DNA of 64,000 nucleotides, from contig JAQFWX010000122.1 of NCBI GenBank assembly GCA_027605045.1, positions 1 to 64,000 on the forward strand, read 5' to 3'. Within the stretch, counting starts at the first letter, position 1. Each line of letters begins with the position of its first letter. Below the pieces are notes generated by a model, which was not told the DNA's origin, did no database searches, and saw nothing but the letters and a program-made list of their open reading frames with translations. Below are positions 45,730 to 57,716 of this stretch, one piece after another. The stretch is from Phallus indusiatus. Lineage: Eukaryota > Basidiomycota > Agaricomycetes > Phallales > Phallaceae. The position numbers and the translations under genes were made by a program.

Positions 45730-48654
45730 ATGCTCAGTCTTTGTCGACGACAGAGATGCAGTGCTTTGGCTAAAACGTTGAGCAAGCGACATGCCAGCAA
45801 GAATGCGCATTCCCACCCTTCAAAGCCGATTAAAACTGCTTTCGGTGCTTTTAATACCGATGCCGGTCCGTCAGCAGCGTCAGACCGAAAAGCCACGAAG
45901 GCCATGAAAGAGCTAGTCGATCCTCTGGAAAGCTTCACCAAAAATATGATAGAAACAAGCGCAAAACGAATCAATACACCCCTTCATGACAATGCGGTCG
46001 ATATATGGGCTAAAATACCACAAGTGGATAAACAGTCTCAAATACCGTCCTTGGAAAAGTCGCAGTTCTTAGAAGATTCATCTCAAGTCGTGCGGGATTT
46101 TGATGGCATGCTTGCGTATCCTGCTTCTTCGTATTGCAGGCCTGGAACATTTGTCGAGCTCCGAAGGTAAGTTTTATTCAAGTCAAGGCTACCATTATCT
46201 CAACATCTGAAGAAGAGCGCATTCAGGAATCAGATTGTAACTTATGGGATTGTTATGAGACTACAAGTTTTTGAAGGTCGTCTGCATGCTCTCACTCTCA
46301 CGTATACTGGCGAAATCTGGCCTCATTTGGTGGACGACATTGCCTTCAGTATCCCCAATTTCGTATCTCTCGATTTGATCATGCGTTCGGGAAACGGATA
46401 CAAAGCAGCCAACGTAACTGAAACCGCTGCTAGACTGGAAACGGTGGAAAAAGTTCGCGTTTTTGCAAGACAACAAGAACGCGAATATAACAGTCTGTCG
46501 AAGTCATTCCACAGCTTATACGATCGAATTCGTCATGCGGATCCTTACAAGTGGACGGATGTTACTATCATAGACGCTGCTAGAACCGTTGATCTAAGAC
46601 GACCTCCTCCTGTTTTGACTTTATTCGCCCTCCACACATATATGATGTCCAGGCCTAATTATTTTGTTGCGGACCCTTTAAACCACAGATCGTCTCAGCG
46701 TTTTTCCGTCCGACCGCTGGCTCAGGTTGAACGCCTCAATCAGGTCGCCTCATGGACTCGTCCTCCCTCTCCCGAATTCCAATCTTTCATAGCGAAAGCT
46801 TGTGAAACAGTCGCTCGGCTTCAACAAGAAAAACTTCTGCACAGGGACCAGTCCCCTAAAATGACCGACTTGAAGCTCAAGCCATGGTCGGATACCGATC
46901 TTGTGTTTATTCACTACCTAAGGGATTCATTGCGCACAACTCGGAGCATCCAAAAAGATCCTTACACCTTCTGCGTGTCAGCGATCCTCAAAAATCTAAA
47001 TTTCTACAAGGAGACGATTTCTTCGGCTTTGACGTATCGATTTCTCTGCGATATTGGATATATTGCACCCTGGAAGGATATCATAATGGAGGATCCTCAG
47101 GTACAGATGGACTCGTCTTACAAGAATAATACTACCGAACAAGAGCTCGTTGAAGCTTTGCTACGTTTTAATATCGAAAATCCTGTCGCCAATGTACCGG
47201 ACATCATCAAAAAGGAACTTGTTACCCATCATCTAATGGGTTCATCAGAGCTTTACCCTTATGATCTGCACGCTGACGTTCGTCACGACTTTGGATCTCA
47301 ACCTGTGTACGTTATAGACGATGAAGGTGCGCAGGAGCTGGACGATGCTCTCTCAATTGAACGTATCCCCAATGATCCTACGGCCTTTTGGGTGCACGTT
47401 CATATTGCAGATCCGACGACGGCTCTACCGCCAGGACACGTCGTTGATATCCGTGCTCAAAAGCTAGGCAACACACGCTACGCCAGTCATCAAACATGGC
47501 CTATGCTTCCGGAGGCTCTCGTGAGCAAGTTCAGTTTAGGACATCTACCTCAAGGTACCCCGCAGCCTGTTCTAACGTTCAGTTTCAAAATCTCGGAAGA
47601 CGGCGCCTTCCTTGATTATAAGGTTCGCCCTGGACTAATCCGGAACATCCAAATCTTGCTGTACGACCAGATAGACAAGGCGCTGGGAGTGGCCACGACC
47701 GTCAAGCACTATCCGTTTGAATCTGAACATGCAAGGGAGAAGACTTACGGACCTATATCCGAGTCTCACTTGTCTGATCTGCGCACTCTCTTTCAGCTGT
47801 CAAAAGCTGTTGTCTCCCGAAAAATAAAGGAAACGAGCATGTTCGTCTTCTCACTACCTAACGCCGAAGTAAGGTTCAATGATAAGTTCCAAGAAACGAC
47901 GGGTATGGATCGACCTATGTTATGGACCGGCTTCCCCTCAATGACGTATACTGTTCGTGGACACAGCAGTGGTCAATTCGGGAGTCGCGAGATTGTGGGG
48001 CAGTTCATGATCCTCGCGTGTCGTGTTTCGTCAAGGTTTTGCCTTGACAACGGAATTCCGGCTATTCGTCGTACTGCTCCTCGTGCTGCTTTGAAAGAGG
48101 ATGTTCTGAGTGAAATCCTGGACCTCAGAAACGATTATGGTATTGTCGATGCAATTGAGTGCATGAAGCGCGATGTGTACTTGTATCCTAGCGAAGCCAC
48201 CCTCGAACCGAAAGAGCATTTTCCTCTTGGTGTACCTGAAGGAGAAGGTTACTGCCGGACGACCTCTCCTCTACGTCGATATGGCGATCTTATGATGCAT
48301 TGGCAAATCAAACATGCGTTACTACCGGCGAATCAACGAAAAGATTCCTCCAAGACGTTATTTCCCGCCGACACGCTGCGGACACTCGCGTGGCAGCTTC
48401 ACAGCAAAGACTTTACTCTTTCTAAAATGTCAAGATTGCACGACAAATACTGGTGCTTTACATATATCGATCGGTTCATCAAAAAGTCTCGTCAGCTACA
48501 CGGCGAGGGATACAACCCCTTCCCTGATTTGGTAGCCCGGAGTATTGGACATCCTACATACGATCCCATAAATCTCACGACGCAAGTTCCTGTGATAATT
48601 GATAGCTTGGGGACGCAAGTCATGCTTCGGGGTTACCCAGACAAAGTACTTTGA
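45730..48654 (+). CDS. DSS1: Mitochondrial 3'-5' exoribonuclease, RNB (RNase II) domain, DSS1-type
   Basis: In yeast Dss1 is the exonuclease of the mitochondrial degradosome. Two exons, 45730-46166 and 46227-48654, join in phase 2 for 954 residues. The N-terminus MLSLCRRQRCSALAKTLSKR is basic and lacks acidic residues, as in a mitochondrial presequence. The RNB catalytic block is clear: YVIDDEGAQELDDALSIERI with the conserved aspartates, then VHVHIADPTTALPPGHVVDI, NTRYASHQTWPMLPEALVSK and FSLG. Further on come TYTVRGHSSGQFGSREIVGQ, CRTTSPLRRYGDLMMHWQIK (the TSPLRRY.D signature) and LARSI-type C-terminal strands. Length and architecture fit Dss1 better than cytosolic Dis3, since there is no PIN domain. 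Confidence 0.88.
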
Positions 48655-48991
48655 GTCAATACCCGTTAGGAACGCCTTTCAAAGTCAAAATTTCCGAGGT
48701 TACATTAGGCTTAAGCCCTTTTATAGTTGTAAATTTAGCATGACAAGATCTAATATACTATACTATTGTAATCGCACGAGAGCAATTTTGATACATCAAT
48801 CATCCTTTGATTGATGTACCGGGAGTTGCAGGAGGTTGATTGGGCTTTCACTCTGGACAAATTAGGTTTAATCGCAAACCACGCATCATTGCGAGGTGTT
48901 TCTTGTCTTTATTGTCAATATATAGATATACTTCCAACATAGTCGTTTACATCCTAAAATCAACCGAAACCCGAACTCGTAAAAGCATAAT
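48655..48991. other. Convergent intergenic region
   Basis: 3' regions of DSS1 (+) and MsrA (-). No feature seen. Confidence 0.35.
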
Positions 48992-49745
48992 TCACCAGTG
49001 TAAGCGGTGAGTTGGGCACTGGTAACCCCATGGGTTCTTATGTAGATACTCCTGATGGTAGTCCTCCGCTGGCCACCAATCTTTCGCGGGCTCAATAGTG
49101 GTTACGATAGTCTCTCCTCTAGGATCAAAGTGTTTAGCTTGAACTTCAGCGGTGACACGCTTCGCGATCTCGGCTTGTTCATCGGAGTAGGTAAATATAG
49201 CTGAGCGATATTGCGTTCCTCTGTCGTTGCCTTGACGATTGAGAGTGGTGGGATCATGCGAACGATAGAAGAATTCTGCAACAATCAAAAATGAGCTTTG
49301 GGATCTGAGGCTTTGCGATACGTGACAAAGACGCACCAACTAGTTCTTCGTACTTGACAATGGTGGGATCGAACTCGATCCGACATGCTTCAGCGTGGCC
49401 AGTACGTCCTGAACAAACTTCTTCATAGGAAGGATTCTTGGCGTCATCGCTGCCACCAATGTAGCCAACAGCAGTCTTGAGAATGCCCTTGTTGTTCTTG
49501 ATAGGATAGTGCTGAAATTTTTGCGTCAGATCACGCCATCGTACCAATGTGGCAGTTCAAAATACCAACCTTCAAAAAGATGTGTTCTGTACCCCAGAAG
49601 CCTAAAAGATAGTGAGCAATTGTATATTGATTTTGACGAGTACATTCGTCTCTCACATCCATTAGCGAAAGTGGCGACTTCAGCTACAGAAAAAAGGGTC
49701 AATCTCCTGATTACGATTAATGTGCGAACACATACTGTTTGTCAT
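48992..49745 (-). CDS. msrA: Peptide methionine-S-sulfoxide reductase MsrA
   Basis: Reduces methionine-S-sulfoxide in proteins. Exons: 49745-49736, 49683-49657, 49601-49570 and 49511 onward, then a final exon from EFFYRSHDP to the stop at 48992-48994. The joined N-terminus is [20 protein letters not shown]. Cys of GCFWGTEH is catalytic, and its codon is split by an intron (T at 49657, GC at 49601-49600). Then come [88 protein letters not shown] and [20 protein letters not shown], all family hallmarks. The frame is open upstream to an ATG at 49913, which would add 56 residues (MTMLRDQLGIPGLNNGKSFR...). The shorter start matches typical cytosolic MsrA. Confidence 0.88.
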
Positions 49746-49913
49746 AATGTTCGCAGATGTCGAAGATACGGGTCCGTTTTCTGTTGAGGTATTGTTCTGT
49801 CGTGTGTTGGGTCTGAGGCCTGTGAGACCAAGGATGTAGTCACGGATAGTCTTTCTAAACGATTTGCCATTATTTAAACCAGGTATGCCTAATTGATCCC
49901 GAAGCATGGTCAC

Positions 49914-50419
49914 AGTTGCTGACGTTGCGGTTTTTGGTATAGGCCTAATAGACGGGATTAAAAAAAAAGTTCTGGGGGCGAACGATAGTCACTAGATTGC
50001 GTAATTTAAGTAGACTTGTGCACTGCATCTTGTTCGTTGATTGGAATGATGCTGGCGTGATTAATATGAAACGATGAATGGTGCTCCGATCAGAGCTCGG
50101 CGCAGCACATTATGTCATTGTCACGTGCACAGTATATCAGTCAGCAAATCTAAATGTCGCGCTTATCATATTAGGGTTTGAATTCCATTTCAACACGTTC
50201 ATAGCACTACTTAGTCTACATATTTTGTTCGTGCCCTATTCAACACCGTGACAGGCCTCAGGAAAGCAGAGGAGAAAACCCCATGCCCATCGGGCAAGTA
50301 CTGTATCTAGAGGTATGTCCTTTGTTTTGAGTGGAACATGTCGTTCAAATATTGCTACAAATAGTCACCAATGAAACATAATAATAACACTTTTTGATCT
50401 GGATTTGCCCTATAAACAT
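49914..50419. other. Intergenic region
   Basis: Promoter side of MsrA and 3' side of the DUF6534 gene. No feature recognised. Confidence 0.35.
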
Positions 50420-52234
50420 TCATGGGACTCGGTCTCTCATGGTTTCTGCTTCTTCCAAAGTACAAGCAACCGTGCTGCAGTTTCGCCGAATTCCAAACGT
50501 GAACTGAGACGGAACATTGCTCGACGATAACACCCATTCTGGTCGTCTGCCTCTGATGTACCTTCGTGTGTTCAGGTTTGCGAGAAACGTGTTTAAGTAG
50601 ATCATTCCCATAGGCACTTCGATCAATAGGAACAGGTTCGTTCGCTCAAACGCCAAAAGCTAGACAGCAACTTCAATAATGAGTCGTATAGAGCAATATG
50701 GATTTGAACCTACCAGGATGAGACTGACAGTGGCCGCGCTGGCAGTCCATATACCAGTATTAACAATGACAATGAATATTCTAGTTAAGGTGGCGTTGTT
50801 CTCACTAAGTATGCGTAATTCGTCTTCGTTCTACATATTTCAACAGGAAGTGACTTACAGGTCGGATGAGAGAAATCTTTTTCGGAGAAGATACGTCATG
50901 GACACGGCGATTGTCACGTCGACAAGAACGCTAGCCACGCGTGTGGAGATCCAGAGATGCTAAAAAATTGGCCAGTCAGTACAGACTTGAGAATACAGCT
51001 CGTGATCTTCCTCTACCTGTGCGAGAGGACTGATGGTACTGTGTATTGTGTGCTGTGCATTTCCAATCCTGAATAATGTTAGTTTTACGAACTTATCACA
51101 ATACTTGGACAATATTGAGACTCACGTGAGGGCGCAATATACTGAGGAGATAATCAAAAAGATATTCTCTTTTGTCGACAATCTTGAACTCACCAATTGT
51201 AGCGGCTTAATAATAGCGTTAAACTTTTCAGTGGATCCGCGATATGGAAGGGTAGAAATACTCACTAAACTGCCACAGCGAGAGAGGGATCTAAGGAAAT
51301 CATGACCAAAGCATACGACATTGTAATGTTAGATAGCATACTCCGAATATTAAAAGGACCTTCCTCCTTTCGCTGACTTTTCGCTGATCAGGAACCTTGT
51401 GAGTGAAAAAAAAGTATAGCTTACATATGTATATCCGATGAAAGAAAAATATTTGAATGACACTTATGGGGAGAGCCTTAAGACAGGTGACGCCGATGAA
51501 GTGCCGTTTAACAGAGAGTTTGACTGACAGTAAAGTCGCTGACTTACCGTCAACATGGCAAAGTACTTTCTTTAGGTATCAGTTCTGCTATATCTCTCTA
51601 CCTAATACGACATACATAGGTTAACCTGTTGATGATGATTCAGCGCGACTGCTTGATTGAGGAAGGGTTAACATACCGCGAAACATGTTCCAGTTCTGTT
51701 ATATTCCCATAATGGACGATAAACCTTGTCCAGACTGAGCATTACTTGAGCGTGATTGGGAACTTATGTAGTCTTGCATTGCTTACGAGGTATAATACTC
51801 AGAATACTAGCTGAGGTTTCAGTAGCCCTAAATGCAATTTCAACTTCTAAATCTTCACCAACGAAAACAATGTACTTGACGAACCAAAGGACGAACACCT
51901 GTTGAATTTCATGTTATGAGTGAAAGAACGAAAGAGGAGAGGGTTTGTGAGAGGGTTGTCCTACCAAAAATCGCAATACAAAAGGGTCGTTGTCATAACT
52001 GAAACAATGAGGACCAGTTTGATGAACGCGTGTAAGTGTGCTCGGAATAAAACGTACGTGGAATAATAAAGAAACCTTTCATGAAAGTTTAGCCAGAAGA
52101 AGAACGGGAGAAAAGTATGCTCACAATTGCACACATGAAACTCCCCAGAGAATGCAAGAAAATAATGTTCCCAAAGCTTGTAACCCGTACGACATACTCA
52201 AGTCCAAATCAAGAGGACTATTGTCAACTGACAT
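50420..52234 (-). CDS. DUF6534-type seven-helix membrane protein (exons partly resolved)
   Basis: Basidiomycete integral membrane family of unknown function. Recognisable exons: MSVDNSPLDLDLSMSYGLQA then LGTLFSCILWGVSCVQ (helix 1); YDNDPFVLRFL and VFVLWFVKYIVF; KFNAIIKPLQL near 51200; HLWISTRVASVLVDVTIAVS and MTYLLRKRFLSSDL near 50890-50960; NTGIWTASAATVSLIL, the diagnostic segment; then FERTNLFLLIEVPMGMIYLN and TFLANLNTRRYIRG (helix 7 and the LANLN motif), ending near RDRVP at 50420. An upstream in-frame ATG lies at 52336. Helices between 51240 and 51800 were not placed with confidence, so the gene may be intact or damaged there. Confidence 0.55.
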
Positions 52235-52336
52235 GTCCTCCGAGTCCGTTTTCGAGTCCACCTTGAAAGTCTTGCAACCCGAGAGCGGAGAAAAGAAATG
52301 AAGCAAAAACTGTTCAGTTTCTCCCGGAGAAATCAT

Positions 52337-53091
52337 AGACTTCTTCTATGTCGCGGCTATTTTTGCTTTTTAATGGCCGCTATCAATTTTTCCCGAAACC
52401 GCTCCTGTTTTTGGCAGCATCCGCTTTCCACATTATTGGGGGAGTGCATAGCCTCGGCGGCTGTAGTAAGAGACTAGGCTAGTAGTCGATCCAATCAGTG
52501 AGGAATTGTTCATCGAAAGTGTAAGCGTTGTCAGTTTTCCGAGTTTTCAACCTGCAAAAATGAGCAAATCAATAGCAAAAGAATTCAAGCGACGAACTCC
52601 ACTTGTATTTCAAGCGAGGAACCGAGAGTAGGAGGAACGCGCAGCACAAGTTCGTCAGCGGTGGCTTAATTACTGCACGCTAATAAATGATCCTTTCATG
52701 AAGTTTAGCCAATCATCAAACGTAATAAATGTGAGGCACATATAATCGCGTCATGCTTCAGATATTTCTAATTCATGCACTTCGCGACTGTTGAGGTTTC
52801 TTCTTTACTTGGTTGCGAATAAATTCATTTCCAGCCCACGGCTAATAATAGTCGCCTCAAGAGATAAAGTATTGAGATATTACTGGGCAATAAAATGAAT
52901 AATTCATTTCTAAGATGGAGCTAATGGTTTCCTAGCTCACTGCATATTCCGCGGGGCTCCGAATTTCAAAGATCTCCAAGGATTTATTTTTAGTCGCTAA
53001 ATATACAGAGTATATTCTTACGCATATAACGAGAAGAGGGGAAAGGGCTTTAGCAATCATCTCGAATCTCAAGATCAAATTGAGTACAGGA
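52337..53091. other. Intergenic region
   Basis: Promoter side of the DUF6534 gene and 3' side of the coiled-coil gene. No supported gene. Confidence 0.35.
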
Positions 53092-54264
53092 TTAGGGATC
53101 GTGTTCTTCCAATAGAGCGACAATGAGTTTACGTAAATCTGCAGAGAGAAGGTTGTAATAAATAGCACGTTCGAAAATAGCTGCAATCTATACCCACCTT
53201 CATCCGCTCTCTCGTGATACGCAAGACCGCGCATTTGCTCCTTTTTTCTAATATTATCGGCCTGTTCTTCATTGCGAATCTGCTCTTCAATCAGATTCTA
53301 TGAAAACGAAACAAGTGGTTTAGGATACGAATGAATAAAGAACATTATATCCTTTACAATATATGGCTCAAATGTTTTTCCGACTTTGACCCAGAGAGCA
53401 CGGATATGGTCTTCCAGTTTCGCATACTCGAGCAAAAAAGATTCATAAGCTTCGTCTCTAAAAAAATACATTGATCCACGAGTTTACAAAACGGCATAAT
53501 GTAATGAAAAACTCACATTTGATTACAACATTCATTAAATTCTGCACGACTGCGCGTTTGCTACGTAGAGTAAAATCAAACGTGCGCACAAGCGTGATTA
53601 GGTTATGTGGAATGAAAATGTCGTCAGCAAACATAATCACATCAATAGAGAAAAGAGATTATCTTACGATTTCGTTTAACTCTTTCTCATGCATCGCCAA
53701 AAATTTGGTTTCCTTTTCTTTCTGTTTCTTCTCTAGTCCGGCTGAGAGAGAAAGATAAAGAAATAATGCGAGCCGAGTTAGTACAGCCGCAGGAAAATTT
53801 ATCAATAAAACGCGTCAAAAAACTCTTCACAACCGAACGCCATCAGTTTGAATTCAAAGACACACGCGTTTTTATCGAGGTTTCGTGATTAAGTGGACAA
53901 AATGAACACTCAGGTATGCCAACTTGACGGTATAACATCTCGAAAAGATCACTATGCCTATGCTGAATTACTTACACTGAAGTTTTTGAAAAAGAGCTTG
54001 AGCTAACCTGATGAAAATGCGCGAGAACGAGTTTAGTACGCCAAACCATGTGGCGTAATCCGGACAGAAAAAAGCACGTTTTAAAACTTACTCGTCGTCA
54101 TTTGTACTGGTACTGTTCTGCGATAACCTTTCAGCAATCTCAGGCTTAGACGTGCTCGCTTCCAACGCAGTATCTTCCAATTCGTCATCTTTGTTGATCG
54201 TTGCTTTTCGGCGTTTTTGAGCAGGTTTATTATCCTTTTGTTTTAATTGTCGAGAAGAGGACAT
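53092..54264 (-). CDS. Coiled-coil protein of unknown function
   Basis: Opens MSSSRQLKQKDNKPAQKRRK, a basic and probably nuclear-targeting stretch, then acidic DDELEDTALEASTSKPEIAE. Later exons read AGLEKKQKEKETKFLAMHEK; RDEAYESFLLEYAKLEDHIR then ALWVKVGKTFEPYI; NLIEEQIRNEEQADNIRKKE then QMRGLAYHERADE; and DLRKLIVALLEEHDP, stop at 53092-53094. The final join (GAAG plus AT) restores the frame. The composition is strongly helical, suggesting a coiled-coil scaffold. An upstream in-frame ATG lies at 54321. Internal exons between 53760 and 54090 were not resolved. I recognise no named orthologue. Confidence 0.5.
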
Positions 54265-54418
54265 TCTGAGAACGTTTCGGGACGAAAGATGACACAAGTC
54301 GGATTTTATAAGCGTGGACACTGAACTTTAGTTGTGGTAGAACGACCTGACTCGGGTTTTACCGAACGACTACAGCTCCGATTTGACGCCTGATGACACG
54401 AACCCTTCACAATCTTCT

Positions 54419-54819
54419 AATTACAGCAGTTTGCATTACGTAAGTCCGGCGCTCGTTTTGTCAATACGATCGTCGAAACCTTGCGAACGCGATAGCTCGT
54501 GCAATTTTGAGAATTTTAACTTACTGTTTCTTCAAAATATGTCCAGAAATACTGTATCTAGTGCAATATTCACTTTTTATGAGTTACTTTGAGGTTTTCC
54601 CCATTGCTGTTTTTTGGGGAGAAAAGGTCAAACTTTGCAATACACATTTATAAGCTTGGTAAAGTACATTATGCACTAGATATAATATATCTGAACATAT
54701 CCTAAAGAAACAGTAAGTAAAAATCTTCAAAATTGGACGAGCTATTGCGTTCGCAAGGTCTCAGCGATTATCTTGACAAAACGAGCGCTGGACTTACGTA
54801 ATGCAAACTGCTGTAATTA
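54419..54819. repeat. Foldback MITE, Tc1/mariner type
   Basis: About 400 bp with inverted arms of roughly 150 bp. The left arm starts attacagcagtttgcattac and the right arm ends with its reverse complement. The arms share further blocks: aagtcc.gcgctcgttttgtc, accttgcgaacgc, atagctcgt and tactgtttctt. Each end is flanked by TA, the target site duplicated by Tc1/mariner transposases. There is no ORF of transposase size inside, so it is a non-autonomous element. Arm divergence suggests it is not very recent. Confidence 0.8.
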
Positions 54820-55134
54820 CCTCGGAAGGGCATATTGATTTCAGCGGGGTTCTCAATATCTTTGTATTTTTACATACTCATGGCTCATCCTGAATATACA
54901 AAAAAAACCAACTGGGAGATACATAGACGCGTTTGGCACTCCGGACCCATACATTTTCATTGTGTAGTACACAATTAATATCGTAATTGCCAACGCTTTA
55001 TATCATCCGGATCATTCAATCGGGATCCAAAGATTTTGGAGTAAACGTTCTTCCTGATGATCTGAGCATCTTGATGGACACCGCTGGTAAACTTCGTATC
55101 TATTGAACAATGGCACGCCGCTCATTAACTCGCG

Positions 55135-56275
55135 AGAATATAGGAATGTTGTTCCCAGAATTCGTCGCGGATGATATCGCAGTGAAGAACGACGGTTTCG
55201 TAAAGAGGTTTTGTTTTCTTGGAGCGTTGTTGCTGTACTTGTTGTGACTTAGGATCTGTATTGGAATTTTCTGCGTCTTCTTGTGCTTGTACAGGCTCAG
55301 ATGTTGAGTCGGAAGGCGAAGCGATCTAAGCGAAAAGAAATTAGTCTTAAACCCGGCTAGAAATTTGGATTCCAAAAACCCTCTAACCTCTTGCCTGACC
55401 AGAACGCTACCTTTGCGAAATCGCGCCTCGATCTTGTTGTAGTTGATCCCAAACTGACTGAATAATATCTCATTTTTCTCTTTTGAAAATGTTCCCTACG
55501 GACAGAGCTATGAGTCTTCCGGACAATCTCGTCTAGAAAGATACGTACGCGAAGAGTTTCATGTGCTTGTGCAGTAGTCTGCCCGCCTTGCTGTACCAAA
55601 GCCCAAAACACGGTGTTATACAGGTTGTTGATGTGTGCTTGGATAAATCAGCTCTGAGTAGAGGCGAGGTGATAAAATAACATACTGTCTGTTTGTCTCC
55701 ATGAAAAGTAATCCCTTACTTCAGTGTTGCTAGGGTACAACACTATACGCCCGTCAAAACTAGGAGGGTATTTAAGGGGAATATCTTGGAAGTACTGGGA
55801 CCAGTTGATAACGTAGGCAGATGTAAATAGGGATGTAAGTGTCGTGATAATCTTTGTGGAACGTCGATTATATAGCGTGCATGATTTCTTGAATAGAAAG
55901 CTATGGCGGGGTTTATCTAACGAGGAAGTGACGATAAATGGGGAATGCCATACCTGAACTCGTCACTCTCACCGAATCCTAGAACGATATCCGGAAATTC
56001 TTGCATCACGACCATCGCAGCATGATCCATGAGCCGTAACGCTCTCTCATCATTCGGTTTGATAAAGTCATGTTCGCTTGAAAATCTTTATCTCAAAAAA
56101 ACAAACGCGTCGTTTTAGAACACGACGTGAAAACCTCGAAGAACTCGATAATCGTTTCTCCCGTTGCTCACCGATGAAATGCATGCCCGTCCAGTCTTGC
56201 AACCATAAACGTGTTTGGTAAGAGTGAATCGGGCATTTCGAAAGATTTGACATATGCGTATTTTGATCCAGCCAT
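55135..56275 (-). CDS. THG1: tRNA(His) guanylyltransferase THG1
   Basis: Adds the G-1 nucleotide to tRNA-His by 3'-5' polymerisation; essential in yeast. The chosen start gives [20 protein letters not shown] then [17 protein letters not shown], where the Asp of LDGHAF binds metal. It continues [40 protein letters not shown] (second metal Asp), [80 protein letters not shown] and [20 protein letters not shown] then [20 protein letters not shown]. The tail has a Gln/Lys-rich insert before [18 protein letters not shown]. Stop at 55135-55137. At least five exons; exon 1 ends inside HAFHR. All core motifs are present. Confidence 0.9.
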
Positions 56276-56556
56276 TCTTGTGTCTTTTTTGTTTAGACTC
56301 TGTGTGCCAATAAACTCGTAGAGCGCGTGCCAAGAAAGAAGAAAGAAAAAGACCGAGGAAGGGAAAGGTCCTGAAGACAATTGACGAGCGTCTAGTTAAA
56401 CGTTAATTAGTACCCCCAACTCCCGCAGCGAACTCCGCAAACCTCCTGTTTCCCGACAGTTGAAACCCCTCACCCGACTAACATTTTATTCATCATCATT
56501 CATCTTTTTGGGTTATTTTACTCTATCAATTCTCTTCCCTAAACTTGCACACAGCC

Positions 56557-57716
56557 ATGGCAGACAAGGCGCAATCTATCTCAGCTAGTATCAATGGCCA
56601 GACCGGCAACGGAGTAGGAGGAGGAGTTGGAGGAGGAGGCAACAACGTCAAGCCAGTAGCTTCGTCTGCACCTGCGTCCTTCGCACCCTTTTCAGACGTC
56701 GCACACTTGGACGAGGCCGTGCGCCGTCGCCACCCACGTGGGGATGCTACGAGCAAATTCCGCTTGAGTACAGCGATTCCGAAGATGTCGTTGACGACGA
56801 CGACGATGATGACGACGATGACGACGACGAAGAGGACGATGATGATAACTATATTGAAACGGATAGCGACGAGCATAGTGTTTCCGGGAGTGAATTCCAG
56901 CCGGCGGCGACGAAGCCTTGCGGCACGGAGTCGTCGCACGGACATCATGCCATGGAAATGGAGATGGAGATGGAGATGGAGGTGGAAGGAGAATCCAAAC
57001 AGGACGGCTGTGTCCACCAAGGCGGTGTTGTTGTTGAAAGGTCGGATAAAATGGAGATGGAGATGAGCATGGAATTGGATATGGATGTAGATGGTCGGAA
57101 TTGTGCAGCTTCAGATGCAAAACATACTTGTGCTAGTGCAGACGGAGAACAGTGTCATGGCTCTCATGTGTCCGAACTTCAGAAGAAGAAGAAACAAGAT
57201 AAAGGAAAACAACGTGCAGTCGAGCCTGTTTCTCCCTCGACGATAGAAGAAAAGAATGAAAACTCGGCAGACAGAAACACACGCAGGGGGCAACGTAATG
57301 GTGGTGGTCGCAATCGCAAACGAAGGAACCGTGAAGCAAACCCAATCTTGCGTCCGATTTTGACTATTAAAAAGTCTGATGGTTTTGTGTGGAATCAGGT
57401 TTGTTCATGAGAACTCTATTCAATAAAAAAGCATTTACCAAGTCAACATAAAGGACCTCTTTGTTCCGTCATATTATAAAGACCGGTGTGCGTTCACAAC
57501 AATGCCAAGCGCAATTATATTATTCATTATCTCGTTTTTCTGATGATGTTTTGTTTTGTTATAGACATCGCATCAACTTCGCCACCTTCCTCTAACAGAG
57601 TCGTGTCCTCGTCTTCGTCGTCGGGTATTCTCACCAACGACTTTAACGACACTTATGAGATTGAGGTCGTCGAAATACGTGTTCAAGGGAACGAACTAGA
57701 AGGAATCATTTCGTGA
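56557..57716 (+). CDS. Acidic low-complexity protein, likely frameshifted
   Basis: Opens MADKAQSISASINGQTGNGV with Gly-rich repeats. Downstream coding potential lies in another frame: RRRTLGRGRAPSPPTWGCYE, QIPLEYSDSEDVV, a long Asp/Glu tract, a MEMEMEMEMEVEGE repeat, a basic NRKRRNREANP stretch and PILRPILTIKKSDGFVWNQ. It then joins to DLFVPSYYKDR (57451 onward) and SGILTNDFNDTYEIEVVEIR, then VQGNELEGIIS, stop at 57716. Restoring the N-terminal frame needs one extra T in the TTTT run at 56689-56692, or an intron I could not find. The join after YYKDR is also out of phase in my reading. The FVWNQDLFVP and EIRVQGNELEGI segments recur in mushroom proteins of unknown function. Start codon 281 bp from THG1. 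Confidence 0.5.
56949..56990 (+). repeat. GGAGAT hexanucleotide repeat (coding, Met-Glu)n
   Basis: Tandem atggag/gagatg units encode an alternating Met-Glu stretch inside the acidic protein. Length polymorphism in multiples of 6 nt would keep the frame. Confidence 0.7.

Noticed and set aside
56545..57066. 173-codon plus-strand ORF continuing the MADKAQ frame to KGRIKWRWR
   Set aside because: After about 56690 it reads the repetitive acidic region out of frame, giving Met/Arg/Thr-rich nonsense; the other frame carries the conserved-looking sequence.
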